Program-made: the position numbers and the translations under genes | Assembly: GCA_021825365.1 (NCBI GenBank) | Contig: JAKAHR010000003.1 | Span: forward strand, 62,001 to 126,000 | Length of the DNA: 64,000 nt | DNA from: Nitrospirota bacterium | Lineage (GTDB): Bacteria > Nitrospirota > Thermodesulfovibrionia > Thermodesulfovibrionales > UBA6898 | Reading direction: 5' to 3' | Notes under the pieces: model-generated | Told to the model about the DNA's origin: nothing | The model's input: only the letters and a program-made list of their open reading frames with translations | The model's database searches: none | Shown: one piece after another, positions 34,081 through 41,835 of the stretch | Layout of the letters: every line of letters starts with the position of its first letter | How positions within the stretch are numbered: the first letter of the stretch is position 1

Positions 34081-35198
34081 GCCGTACTCATCGCCGCGCG
34101 TGACGGGGGGAAGAGTCCGGCTTCCTCCGCCTGGGCGCAGAACCAAAACGGAGACCACAGGCTGCCGGAGCTGTAATAGTTCTGGGCAACACACGAGCCA
34201 AGACAAAGCCGCTTCATCAGGCAGCGGCCACAGATCCCGTCCAGGCGTCCGGGCAGGCCTGCACGCAACTCTTTTACCATTGCATTCTCCCGCCACACCT
34301 CTTCCAGCCGGTCTTTTCCCACCTCGCCGAACACCAGAGCCGGCACCTGTTTACCGATACCGCAGAGTGCATACTGTCCATCAGCGATGACGCCCATGAT
34401 GCCGAGGATGCCGCAGACGCCGCATCCATCGCCAACCGCGATGCGGCTGAGAGCCTGGAAGGCATGCGGATAATCGAAAAGGAGCGGCAGGCGTGTCCTG
34501 CGCGCCACTTCCCGCTCTACCCGGTTTCCCAGCCTGATCAGTTCGGGGACGCTCAGGGTTTCCGAGGCGTTATGCAGTATTTCGCCGCGGGCTGTCGGCT
34601 GCACGATATTGAACTTGATCGAGGCAGCGCCGAGTGCCTCGGCCATGCGCACAAGATCATCCACCTGGCCGGCGTTGCAGCGCATTATGCTGAAGATGAT
34701 CTGGGGAGGAATACCGGCGGCAACAAGATTCCGCACCGCCCGGCAGGCGGCGTCGAAAGAGCCCCGCACCCCCCGTATGCCTTCGTGGGTCGCCGCATCA
34801 ACGCCGTCTATGCTCACGGAGACGAAGGGCCGGGGGCATCGTGCGATCTCGGCGGCCATCGCCGGCGTACAGAGCAGGCCGTTGGTCTCTATCGTCACGG
34901 CAAGCGATTCCCGCTGAACGATCGCCAAGAGGCGGACGATATGGGGATGAAGCAACGGCTCACCGCCGGTGAGTTTGACACCGCTCAGTCCCAGTGGCCT
35001 GGCCTCGAGGATAGCGGTTTCGAACAGTTCAGCCGACAACGTGGGGTAACGGTCGCCGCGTGTGTCGAGCCTCGGCGCCAGCCAGCAGTGGCGGCATGCC
35101 AGGTTGCACCCTTCGGTCAGATAGAAATACAGCTGGTTTAGCGGGGTCATCGTTCCGGGCCCATGGTCCGCAGTGTTCGCTCCACCCGGCAGGGTCAT
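34068..35198 (-). CDS. scmF: SynChlorMet cassette radical SAM/SPASM protein ScmF
   Basis: 376 residues. PLNQLYFYLTEGCNLACRHC gives the CxxxCxxC [4Fe-4S]/SAM motif near residue 30, followed by KLTGGEPLLHP and the ISxxxxD-type barrel motifs. The C-terminal SPASM region has CGVCG, YALCGIGKQ, ICGRCLMKRLCLGSC and FWFC, giving room for auxiliary clusters. SPASM enzymes modify ribosomal peptides or proteins, often forming thioether or C-C links. Starts in an ATGA overlap with scmE. MTPLNQ at residue 17 is an alternative start. Confidence 0.87.
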   Translation of the reverse strand: MTLPGGANTADHGPGTMTPLNQLYFYLTEGCNLACRHCWLAPRLDTRGDRYPTLSAELFETAILEARPLGLSGVKLTGGEPLLHPHIVRLLAIVQRESLAVTIETNGLLCTPAMAAEIARCPRPFVSVSIDGVDAATHEGIRGVRGSFDAACRAVRNLVAAGIPPQIIFSIMRCNAGQVDDLVRMAEALGAASIKFNIVQPTARGEILHNASETLSVPELIRLGNRVEREVARRTRLPLLFDYPHAFQALSRIAVGDGCGVCGILGIMGVIADGQYALCGIGKQVPALVFGEVGKDRLEEVWRENAMVKELRAGLPGRLDGICGRCLMKRLCLGSCVAQNYYSSGSLWSPFWFCAQAEEAGLFPPSRAAMSTAWQG

Positions 35199-36325
35199 GC
35201 GATCCTGCCTCCTGCCTCAAGAAACCGCCGCAAACAGGCATCCGGGCTGGGATGATCTGCCGTGCCGGTCAGATTATACGCGACTCCCGGACAGTTGCCG
35301 GTGCAATAGGGGATATACGCGCAGCCTTCGCAGAACGCAAAGTCGGACAGCGGTATCGTCGTGCGGCGACGCAGCAGGTTCAGGGCCGGGCTATGCTGCC
35401 AGACATCCGCCAGGGAGTCCCGGTTGATCAGGCCCACCGCCTCGTGGGCAAGCATACTGCACGGAACGATGGCGCCATCGGCGCGTACCGCCAGTTTGCT
35501 CTCCGTACAGCCGCAGGCGGTCAGATACCCGCCCCGGGGAAGGGCCGGCGCCCCGCTGACCCGGGCCTCCTCCATGCGGCGCCACATCCGCGCCTCGGCC
35601 AGCGGCCCGGCAGCGGCAGTGATGCGCCCCGGATACCTCTCGCTCAGCCGCAGCAATGAGGCCATCGCCGCCTGACGCCCCTGTATGTCGAGAATGATGT
35701 CGTCAGCATTAAGCCGGCACGTCCCGAAGTATGCAGCCGCATTGGTACCGAAGCCCGCAAGGCCGAGTTCCTCAAGGAGCAGATGCGCCGCATGTTCCAG
35801 GTCGAGGACATTATGCCGATGGACCGTCGTCCGGACCCCCACCGGCACCTTATGCCGCTGCAGGGCGCGGATGCCGCGAATCGCCCCCTCAAAGGAGCCC
35901 TCCCCGCGGCAGGAATCGTGCACGCGGGAACACGAACCGTCCACCGAGACCTGGACAGAGTCGCACCGGCCGGTCCGCCCGATGAAGGCGGCGATATCGT
36001 TGTCGACAAGAGTTCCGTTTGAGAGGATGGAGAAGCGCATCCGGTTGCGGACAATACCTTCGAGCAGGAGGACCAGATCACCGCGCATAAACGGCTCTCC
36101 GCCTGCAAGGGTGACGTTCATCACTCCCAGGGACCCCAGTTCGTCGAAGAAGCTGAGCCAGTCGTCAGCAGGCAGGTCCCGGTAATCCACTGCAGGGTTA
36201 TGGAAGAAGTAGCAATAGCGGCAGCGCAGGTTGCAGCGGGCGGTGATCTCGATATCAAGTGTGCGGGGGGTGCGCATCACGGCAGCGGGCATCCGGCCTG
36301 CCCCAACGACAAGGTGCGGAGACAT
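35195..36325 (-). CDS. scmE: SynChlorMet cassette radical SAM/SPASM protein ScmE
   Basis: 376 residues. RTPRTLDIEITARCNLRCRYC holds the SAM/cluster motif; TLAGGEPFMRGD is the SAM-ribose loop. SPASM cysteines: YLTACGCTES, IVPCSML, FCEGCAYIPYCTGNCPG and a final DACLRRF. Paired with scmF, as in other SynChlorMet clusters. The start overlaps the scmD stop as TGATG. Confidence 0.87.
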   Translation of the reverse strand: MSPHLVVGAGRMPAAVMRTPRTLDIEITARCNLRCRYCYFFHNPAVDYRDLPADDWLSFFDELGSLGVMNVTLAGGEPFMRGDLVLLLEGIVRNRMRFSILSNGTLVDNDIAAFIGRTGRCDSVQVSVDGSCSRVHDSCRGEGSFEGAIRGIRALQRHKVPVGVRTTVHRHNVLDLEHAAHLLLEELGLAGFGTNAAAYFGTCRLNADDIILDIQGRQAAMASLLRLSERYPGRITAAAGPLAEARMWRRMEEARVSGAPALPRGGYLTACGCTESKLAVRADGAIVPCSMLAHEAVGLINRDSLADVWQHSPALNLLRRRTTIPLSDFAFCEGCAYIPYCTGNCPGVAYNLTGTADHPSPDACLRRFLEAGGRIA

Positions 36326-36615
36326 CAGGTGCTGTCCTTCACTCCATAGCCCACAAAACCGCGTTCAGCCAGAATGTCCACGAAGGCGGCAATCTCTCCG
36401 AGAGCCGTCTCTGGGACACCCTCGAAGTCGTCGCGGATCTCCTCCGCTATCGTGTCAATGCTTTTCGTGCCGTTCATGCGCTTCCAGACCGTCACCCCCA
36501 CAGGATTAATGCCCACCGCCTCCGCTGTATCAGGATTAAAAAGAACAGCCCAATCGTCAAACTCCTCCCGGAGCACAACGAGGGGATTGGCAACGGGGTA
36601 TTCGATGCGGGTCAT
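36325..36615 (-). CDS. scmD: SynChlorMet cassette protein ScmD (PqqD-like)
   Basis: 96 residues. PVANPLVVLREEFDDWAVLF, then NPVGVTVWKRMNGTKSIDTI and FVDILAERGF follow the PqqD fold. PqqD-like proteins bind the leader of the precursor peptide and hand it to the radical SAM enzyme. The ATG at 36615 overlaps the precursor stop codon (TGATG), so precursor and chaperone are made from coupled translation. Confidence 0.87.
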   Translation of the reverse strand: MTRIEYPVANPLVVLREEFDDWAVLFNPDTAEAVGINPVGVTVWKRMNGTKSIDTIAEEIRDDFEGVPETALGEIAAFVDILAERGFVGYGVKDST

Positions 36616-36833
36616 CAATCGCGCCCACCCGTGCCGCTGTGGCACTTATTTGCAGCACTGCCCAGACCACACTCTCCATTGGCGGAAATCCCCATGCTGC
36701 ATTGTCCCCCGCCCTGGCCCCCTGGACCGCTTCCCGGAGAGCACTGCGCTCCAACCCCCTCGGGAATGTCAAAGCGAAGGACTACAGGAGATTCGTACCG
36801 GGGTTTCTTCTTTTTCTTCTCATCTGGTGTCAT
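36615..36833 (-). CDS. scmA: Cys/Gly-rich precursor peptide of the SynChlorMet cassette
   Basis: 72 residues. A charged leader (MTPDEKKKKKPRYESPVVLR) is followed by a core rich in Gly, Ser and Asn with four cysteines at 31, 45, 55 and 64, and the C-terminus GTGGRD. An AGAGGA site precedes the ATG and a TTGTAA-N17-TATAAT promoter lies about 45 bp upstream. First gene of the cassette. The leader (KxPxYxSPxV) is the likely PqqD-binding element. Assigned as ScmA from position and composition rather than clear family identity. Confidence 0.72.
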   Translation of the reverse strand: MTPDEKKKKKPRYESPVVLRFDIPEGVGAQCSPGSGPGGQGGGQCSMGISANGECGLGSAANKCHSGTGGRD

Positions 36834-36881
36834 AAATCCTCTTTGCGTCCACGAAATGATGAGGTCAGGCGCCTTTTACTC

Positions 36882-36910
36882 ATTATAGTGTCTATCGCCC
36901 GCTATTACAA
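36882..36910 (-). promoter_or_regulatory. Promoter in front of the SynChlorMet precursor gene
   Basis: Minus strand TTGTAA (36910-36905), 17-nt spacer, TATAAT (36887-36882). The -10 is perfect and the -35 matches 4 of 6. Start of transcription near 36875. It separates the SynChlorMet cassette from the upstream second peptide system. Confidence 0.6.
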
Positions 36911-36958
36911 GAAGGCGCAAGTGTTTTTTGCAGCGTCAGCCGTTACGGGGCCGGCCCT

Positions 36959-37861
36959 TCAGCAGAACCGTTTCCGGATAAATTCCACGGCCGAGGCGTC
37001 GGGTACAAACCCGAACTCGTAGCATGCAACGGAAGAGGCGATGCGCGCACAGAAATCCAGGGCGAACTGTATGCCCTCCTTATGCCAGAAGGTGGGGAAA
37101 CACCTGACCATGAGCCGGTTGGCCGACTCCATCACCGACAATTGCTTTACCTCGTTACCGGAGCCATGCCGGATGAAGAAGATTGCTGCAATCGGGGCTC
37201 CCTTGTTCTGGTGGACCCCCGCGGTCCCGTGCCACGGCGTACCGTACGCCCAGAGGGCCTCCTCCTTCTCCCTGACGATCACCCGATCGTCGGTAAAGAC
37301 TTCGGCTCCGGCAGCATGCAGCCACAGCTCCGAGAGTGTCGACTTGCCGGAGCCAGACGTACCCGAAAAGAGCAGACCCCTGCCCTGCAACGACACAAGG
37401 GCGGAATGAAGAAGGATGCCGATCCTGTTGAGGTTGCAATGGCCGGAAATGATAAGCTCATCAAGCGGGTATTCCAGCGGACTGATCATCCTTCGATCGC
37501 GTTGCGTACTGAAGGTCGTAATATCCAGCAGCCGTCGGTCTCCGATCGCGATGCGGTACGGCTTATTGTCGGCAGCGATGTCATGCAGCGAAAACATGTA
37601 CGAATCTCCCCTGCATGACCATGCCCGCCATAATCCCTCTGGAAGTGAACTGAACAGGGAAACACAGGCGCTGAGATCGAATGCCTGCTGTTCAACGATA
37701 TGGAACAGGATATCCTGTTGACCATCCGGCACGGAAGGAATCGCAAACGCCTTGAAGGCAGGGTCGACAATGATGCCCATCCTGTCCTCAGGCCACTGCA
37801 GCAAGATCCTGATTTCAGCTATGGAATAGGATTTCGAACAAATCACGCACGTTAGAGGCAA
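36959..37861 (-). CDS. HPr kinase-like protein of the second peptide system
   Basis: 300 residues. HprK-type P-loop domain: GRGLLFSGTSGSGKSTLSEL, then FTDDRVIVREKEEALWAYGTPWHG. Related in layout to ScmC but clearly different in sequence. Possible role: phosphorylation of the 53-residue precursor encoded 30 nt upstream. The start is uncertain: TTG at 37861 is the first possible codon, GTG at 37846 and ATG at 37780 are alternatives, and none has a convincing ribosome binding site. Its stop is 126 nt before the SynChlorMet precursor. Confidence 0.75.
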   Translation of the reverse strand: MPLTCVICSKSYSIAEIRILLQWPEDRMGIIVDPAFKAFAIPSVPDGQQDILFHIVEQQAFDLSACVSLFSSLPEGLWRAWSCRGDSYMFSLHDIAADNKPYRIAIGDRRLLDITTFSTQRDRRMISPLEYPLDELIISGHCNLNRIGILLHSALVSLQGRGLLFSGTSGSGKSTLSELWLHAAGAEVFTDDRVIVREKEEALWAYGTPWHGTAGVHQNKGAPIAAIFFIRHGSGNEVKQLSVMESANRLMVRCFPTFWHKEGIQFALDFCARIASSVACYEFGFVPDASAVEFIRKRFC

Positions 37862-37891
37862 GTAATGAAACCCGCCGCATCCACGTGAAGA

Positions 37892-38053
37892 TCAGCTGGC
37901 AAGCGAGGGACAATTGGAGCCGGTAATGCAGGTACCCGCCCAACCGTCCTTTGCCACGGCCCCCACGAGCACCTTGCAGCCCCACAGGACCGCTTCCTCG
38001 GGCACAAGCTTCACCTTCACGCATGCCGGCTTACTCCAGGCTTTCTTCTTCAT
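37892..38053 (-). CDS. 53-residue Cys-containing precursor peptide, second system
   Basis: Leader MKKKAWSKPACVKVKLVPEE is followed by AVLWGCK and a core with cysteines at 26, 42 and 48 (a further Cys at 11 lies in the leader). The peptide ends NCPSLAS with a C-terminal Ser. The KKxWxKPxVxxVKLVPEEAVL type of leader recurs, to my knowledge, in radical SAM peptide clusters. AGGAGGCGGG precedes the ATG, which overlaps the radical SAM stop as ATGA. Precursor status is inferred from size, Cys content and coupling to the enzyme gene. Confidence 0.8.
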   Translation of the reverse strand: MKKKAWSKPACVKVKLVPEEAVLWGCKVLVGAVAKDGWAGTCITGSNCPSLAS

Positions 38054-39138
38054 CCCGCCTCCTGTCTCAAGAATGCATGGCTTCTTTCCCTCGTTTTGGC
38101 GATACCGCACAAATAACCGGATTCTCTGTCATATGAGCTGTTTTCGAGCACACTCCACGCCGGGCACTGACCGCAGAGGTTCACCAGTCTGCAGGTGTCA
38201 CACGGAAGAGAGAAGGTCTTCTTTCCGCTGATGACGGACCGGATGCCTTCTTCCCAGATCCACCTCAAACCCTTTTGCCTCACCGAAAATGCTTCCCGCA
38301 CCATCATCGAGCATCCCGATATCATGCCGTAGGGATTTATATGCAGAGAACTTACGCCAGTCCCGCACCGGTAGAGTCTTTCGCTCACTGCCGGCGGACC
38401 GACGAACTTTGCGCAGAATCTTTCATACTCTTGCATGCGTTTGGGAAAGGTGCGGTCCAGCCGCACGGCATCCTCGGGCGAGATACGGTACCGTTCAGGG
38501 GTTGAATGCACCCTGCCGTCAATCCTCTTCTGGATGACAGGGTCGAACCTGAACTCGCAGCCCCATTCCGCTGCCCTCCGGTCCATCGCCTCTACCTCAT
38601 GCTGGTTAATCGTCAGGGCCATGGTCTTGAGCCTCAGCGGTATCCCGGCCCTCCTGAGGCTCCCGATGCCTTCGATGCACCGCCGGTACGAACCCTTCAC
38701 CCTCGTCACTTTTTCATATGTCTCTTCGGTGGCCCCGTAGAGGGTGACCTCCGCAACAAAAGGGGGATATTTCGCAAGCAAACCGACCATGTCGTCATCT
38801 ACCAGCGTGCCGTTCGTAAAAAAAGATACGAGGAGTCCCCTCTTTTTTGCATGGAGGTATATCTCCCCGAAATCGCCTCGAAGCAAAGGCTCTCCCCCCG
38901 TGATCAGGAGCCAAAGAGTGCCCATCGACGCCAGTTCGTCGACGAGTTCCGTGATTTCGGCAGTGGCAAGCTCCTTCTGACTCGCTGCTTCATCGCCCAT
39001 CGGCAGGCTGCAGTAACAATGAACACAGTTATTGTTGCACCGGTAGGTCAGTTCGATGGCGGCGTTCACCGGAATGCGTCCGCCGACTGAGGCGTCGTGC
39101 ATCCTCAGACTGAAATCCGCGTAGGATTCGGTCTTCAT
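38050..39138 (-). CDS. Radical SAM/SPASM enzyme of the second peptide system
   Basis: 362 residues. NAAIELTYRCNNNCVHCYC holds CxxxCxxC; LITGGEPLLRGDF is the SAM loop. SPASM cysteines lie in RCGTGVSSLHINPYG, GCSMMV, CDTCRLVNLCGQCPAW and YLCGIAK. Likely installs a crosslink on the adjacent 53-residue precursor. Only one radical SAM enzyme serves this system, against two in the neighbouring cassette. Coupled at both ends by ATGA overlaps with the PqqD-like and precursor genes. Confidence 0.87.
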   Translation of the reverse strand: MKTESYADFSLRMHDASVGGRIPVNAAIELTYRCNNNCVHCYCSLPMGDEAASQKELATAEITELVDELASMGTLWLLITGGEPLLRGDFGEIYLHAKKRGLLVSFFTNGTLVDDDMVGLLAKYPPFVAEVTLYGATEETYEKVTRVKGSYRRCIEGIGSLRRAGIPLRLKTMALTINQHEVEAMDRRAAEWGCEFRFDPVIQKRIDGRVHSTPERYRISPEDAVRLDRTFPKRMQEYERFCAKFVGPPAVSERLYRCGTGVSSLHINPYGMISGCSMMVREAFSVRQKGLRWIWEEGIRSVISGKKTFSLPCDTCRLVNLCGQCPAWSVLENSSYDRESGYLCGIAKTRERSHAFLRQEAG

Positions 39139-39428
39139 GACATCCTGATCAGCTGCGATCCGGTGAGGTCCCGAACAAAATCCAGCACATCACGTTCCGC
39201 CTCCTCCGGTTCCACTTCGTACTCTTCGGCAAGTTCCCCGATTATTTCCCTCAGGGATTTCTTCCCGTCTATGTGTTCCCATATGATCGCCCCGATTTCG
39301 TTCAGATTATAGATGGCCTCGACATCAGCAGACGTGGAGAGGAGCGGGACGAGGATGTATTCGTTCTCGATCTTTCTGAAGACGACATTCTCGCTTCTTG
39401 AAGGTACTCCGTCAAGAGGTATCTGCAT
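39135..39428 (-). CDS. PqqD-like leader-binding protein of the second system
   Basis: 97 residues from the ATG at 39428. VFRKIENEYILVPLLS, then AIYNLNEIGAIIWEHIDGKK and AERDVLDFVRDL match PqqD. First gene of this transcription unit. ATGs at 39443 and 39518 are possible but have poorer ribosome binding sites; AAAGAG precedes 39428. The product likely presents the 53-residue precursor to the radical SAM enzyme. Confidence 0.82.
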   Translation of the reverse strand: MQIPLDGVPSRSENVVFRKIENEYILVPLLSTSADVEAIYNLNEIGAIIWEHIDGKKSLREIIGELAEEYEVEPEEAERDVLDFVRDLTGSQLIRMS

Positions 39429-39562
39429 GCTCTTTATCTGCATGCCCTGTGCATGATCATCGTTCAGGGGACCCCCTTTATCCTGCCTTATTCTAGCAAA
39501 GATCCCGGAATAATGCATGGGGGGATATTGATGATTCAGGCAGGTAGTATTTAGAATGGATA

Positions 39563-40012
39563 ATGGATACCGTAGCCGGGAAGGACTTCCTCCATCTTGC
39601 GTCCGAGGTCATCAGCAGAGGCGGTACAATCCCCTTTGTCGCTTGCGGAGCGAGCATGTCACCCCTCATCGCTGACGGCGACACCGTCATCCTGGGGCCG
39701 GTCTCCCGGTTGAGGATCGGGGATATCGTCCTCGTTGGAAACCCCGACGGCCGTCCGGTGCTTCATCGGATCGTGCGGAAGAAAGAGGGCAAAGTCGTCA
39801 CCCGGGGGGATGCCTGTTTCGAAGACGATGAGGCAGTCCCCTTTGCTTCGGTCATCGGCAGGGCGATCAGGGTGTCCGGCAAGGGATACAACTTTCACCT
39901 CACCTGCCCGTTCGGTTACCTCACGGGGATCGGCATCCTACGGCCGACCCATTTCAGAAAGTATCCAGCCTTCAGAAACGTTCTCAGGAAAATCGCCCGC
40001 CTGCTCGGATAG
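39563..40012 (+). CDS. S24/S26-like peptidase, divergent from the second peptide system
   Basis: 149 residues. ACGASMSPLIADGDTVILGP carries the nucleophile Ser in SMxP; IGDIVLVGNPDGRPVLHRIV and VVTRGDACFEDDE follow, the same Ser...HRIV...RGD layout as the SynChlorMet peptidase gene product. No membrane anchor at the N-terminus. A TTGATG-N18-TAGAAT element ends only 5 nt before the ATG, so the message may be leaderless; this is weak evidence. It stands head to head with the PqqD-like gene, 44 nt from the longest form of that frame. Confidence 0.75.
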   Translation: MDTVAGKDFLHLASEVISRGGTIPFVACGASMSPLIADGDTVILGPVSRLRIGDIVLVGNPDGRPVLHRIVRKKEGKVVTRGDACFEDDEAVPFASVIGRAIRVSGKGYNFHLTCPFGYLTGIGILRPTHFRKYPAFRNVLRKIARLLG

Positions 40013-40019
40013 GTCCGCA

Positions 40020-40859
40020 TCACCGCGCCGGCTGCAGCGCCACGGGGACCTGCTGCATCTGCTGCACCTTTTCCCGTTGAACCGGATCCGCCGGATAATG
40101 GAGAATAATGCTGATCCGTCTGTTCCGGGGGTCGTGGGCGTCCTCCCGGATCAGGGGCTGCGTCGCCGCATAGCCCGACACCCGCACGAGGCGGTCCGGG
40201 TCGAGGCCGTTTTGCTGGAGCTCCTGCCGCGCTGCGGAGGCCCGTTCGGTCGACAGCTCCCAGTTGGTATACCGGTCGGATGCGTAACTCAGTGCGTCGG
40301 TATGTCCTTCAATGGTGATCTTGTTTTCAAGGGCATTGATGGTCCCGGAGAGAACTGCCAGTATCTTCTTGGCGTTTGTGGTGAGGGCCGTCCCTCCCAG
40401 GGGGAACATCGGCCTGCCCTCGGTATCGACGATCTGTATCCGCACCCCCTCTTCAAAGACATCCACCATGACCTGCTCCTTGACGTCCGCGAGCTTCTTT
40501 TCTATCTCCTTCTTCAGCTTTTCTTTGAGCGCCTCGGGAGACAGGACGTCAACCGCGCCTTTGCCGTAGTCACGCTCCGTCTTGCCGAATTCCTTGCCTC
40601 CCCCCTCTCCGGTGACCCCGACCTGCTGTTCCATCAGGAAGGAAGAGCCGGATTTCTCGAAGAGGCTGAACTGTTTGAAGTAGGAGGCGACCCGGGCCCG
40701 CTTTTCCGGAGACACCATGGTGATCAGCCACATGAGGAGGAAGAAGGCCATCATCGCCGTGACGAAATCAGCGTAGGCGACCTTCCAGCTGCCGCCGTGT
40801 GCCCCGCCGTGGCCCGTCTTCCTGACCTTCTTGATGATGATCTTCGACTTGGGGTTCAT
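40020..40859 (-). CDS. motB: Flagellar motor stator protein MotB
   Basis: 279 residues. Cytoplasmic basic N-terminus, one membrane helix with the ion-binding Asp in AYADFVTAMMAFFLLMW, plug/linker region, and an OmpA-type peptidoglycan-binding domain (ITIEGHTDAL ... NWELSTERA ... ASARQEL region, RNRRISIIL). The membrane segment is of the proton-type MotB. Six nt after motA; last gene of the motility operon. Confidence 0.93.
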   Translation of the reverse strand: MNPKSKIIIKKVRKTGHGGAHGGSWKVAYADFVTAMMAFFLLMWLITMVSPEKRARVASYFKQFSLFEKSGSSFLMEQQVGVTGEGGGKEFGKTERDYGKGAVDVLSPEALKEKLKKEIEKKLADVKEQVMVDVFEEGVRIQIVDTEGRPMFPLGGTALTTNAKKILAVLSGTINALENKITIEGHTDALSYASDRYTNWELSTERASAARQELQQNGLDPDRLVRVSGYAATQPLIREDAHDPRNRRISIILHYPADPVQREKVQQMQQVPVALQPAR

Positions 40860-40865
40860 GACGGC

Positions 40866-41717
40866 CTATTTCTTGCGCAGTGCCGTTTCCAGTTCGGAGA
40901 AGCCGGGCCGCACCTGTCCGGGGATCGCCCTTCGTCCCGACTCGACCGCCATCTGGGGGGCGGAGCCGCCGACAAAGGCGACGAGCGCGGTCTTGATCAC
41001 CCGGGCATAGATCTCCTTTTCCTTCGCCTTGTGCTCCAGGTTCGTCGCCATGGGGCCAACGAAACCATAACACATGAGGACCCCGAGAAAGGTGCCTACC
41101 AGCGCGGCGCCGATGCTGTGGCCGAGCACGGCGGGGGGCTGATCTATCTTGCCCATGGTCAGGACGACGCCGAGGACCGCCGCTACGATGCCGAGGCCCG
41201 GCAGGGCATCGGCTACCTTGGTGATGCTGATGGAGGGAGTGAGTTCCTCGTAATGGTTCGTCTCGATATCGATCTCCATGAGGTCGTCCAGCTCGTGGGG
41301 GGGCATATTCGTGGTGATCATCACCTTGAGGTTGTCGCAGATGAAGTCCAGCGCGTGGCTGTCGGAGATGACGCTCTTGTAGCGGCTGAACAGGGGGCTC
41401 TGCCGGGGATTTTCGATGTCGGATTCGATCGAGATCAGCCCCTCCTTCCGTATCTTCGAGAAGATGAGGTTCAGGAGGGACAGGAGCTCCAGGTACTCGT
41501 CCCTGCTCACCGCCTTGCCGGTGAAGATGGTCATGATGTTCTTCGCGACGAGACTCACCACCTTGGCGGGAGACGATATCAGGAAGGCGCCGGTCGCTGC
41601 GCCGAAGATGATGACCAGTTCCGCGGGCTGCAGCAGGACGCTGAGGTTACCGTGTTCCATCAGGTATCCTCCGACGACCGACCCCAGTACAACCGCTATG
41701 CCTATGATCGCGTACAT
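40866..41717 (-). CDS. motA: Flagellar motor stator protein MotA
   Basis: 283 residues, four membrane helices, E. coli-like MotA: MYAIIGIAVVLGSVVGGYLM at the start, conserved PALGLGxVA-type segment as LPGLGIVAAVLGVV, and the cytoplasmic loop with charged residues contacting FliG. Partner of the adjacent motB. The 118-nt gap upstream holds a sigma-28-like element. Confidence 0.93.
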   Translation of the reverse strand: MYAIIGIAVVLGSVVGGYLMEHGNLSVLLQPAELVIIFGAATGAFLISSPAKVVSLVAKNIMTIFTGKAVSRDEYLELLSLLNLIFSKIRKEGLISIESDIENPRQSPLFSRYKSVISDSHALDFICDNLKVMITTNMPPHELDDLMEIDIETNHYEELTPSISITKVADALPGLGIVAAVLGVVLTMGKIDQPPAVLGHSIGAALVGTFLGVLMCYGFVGPMATNLEHKAKEKEIYARVIKTALVAFVGGSAPQMAVESGRRAIPGQVRPGFSELETALRKK

Positions 41718-41729
41718 GTCCCTAGTACC

Positions 41730-41756
41730 TTATCGTTCCGATGAGGGAAAAACTTA
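41730..41756 (-). promoter_or_regulatory. Weak sigma-28-like promoter before motA
   Basis: Minus strand TAAG (41756-41753), 15 nt, AACGATAA (41737-41730), against the consensus TAAA-N15-GCCGATAA. The predicted start would leave a leader of only about 6 nt, which lowers confidence. Confidence 0.3.
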
Positions 41757-41835
41757 ACCGGCGGTATCCGCGTTTGTTTCTGAATCAGTATCCCCGCCAG
41801 GGGGGGCCTTCAGCACGCCCGCTCCCCCGGCTGCA

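Noticed and set aside
36325-36645. Longer start of the PqqD-like ScmD at 36645
   Set aside because: The first ten codons overlap the precursor gene end; the TGATG junction at 36615 gives the normal family length.
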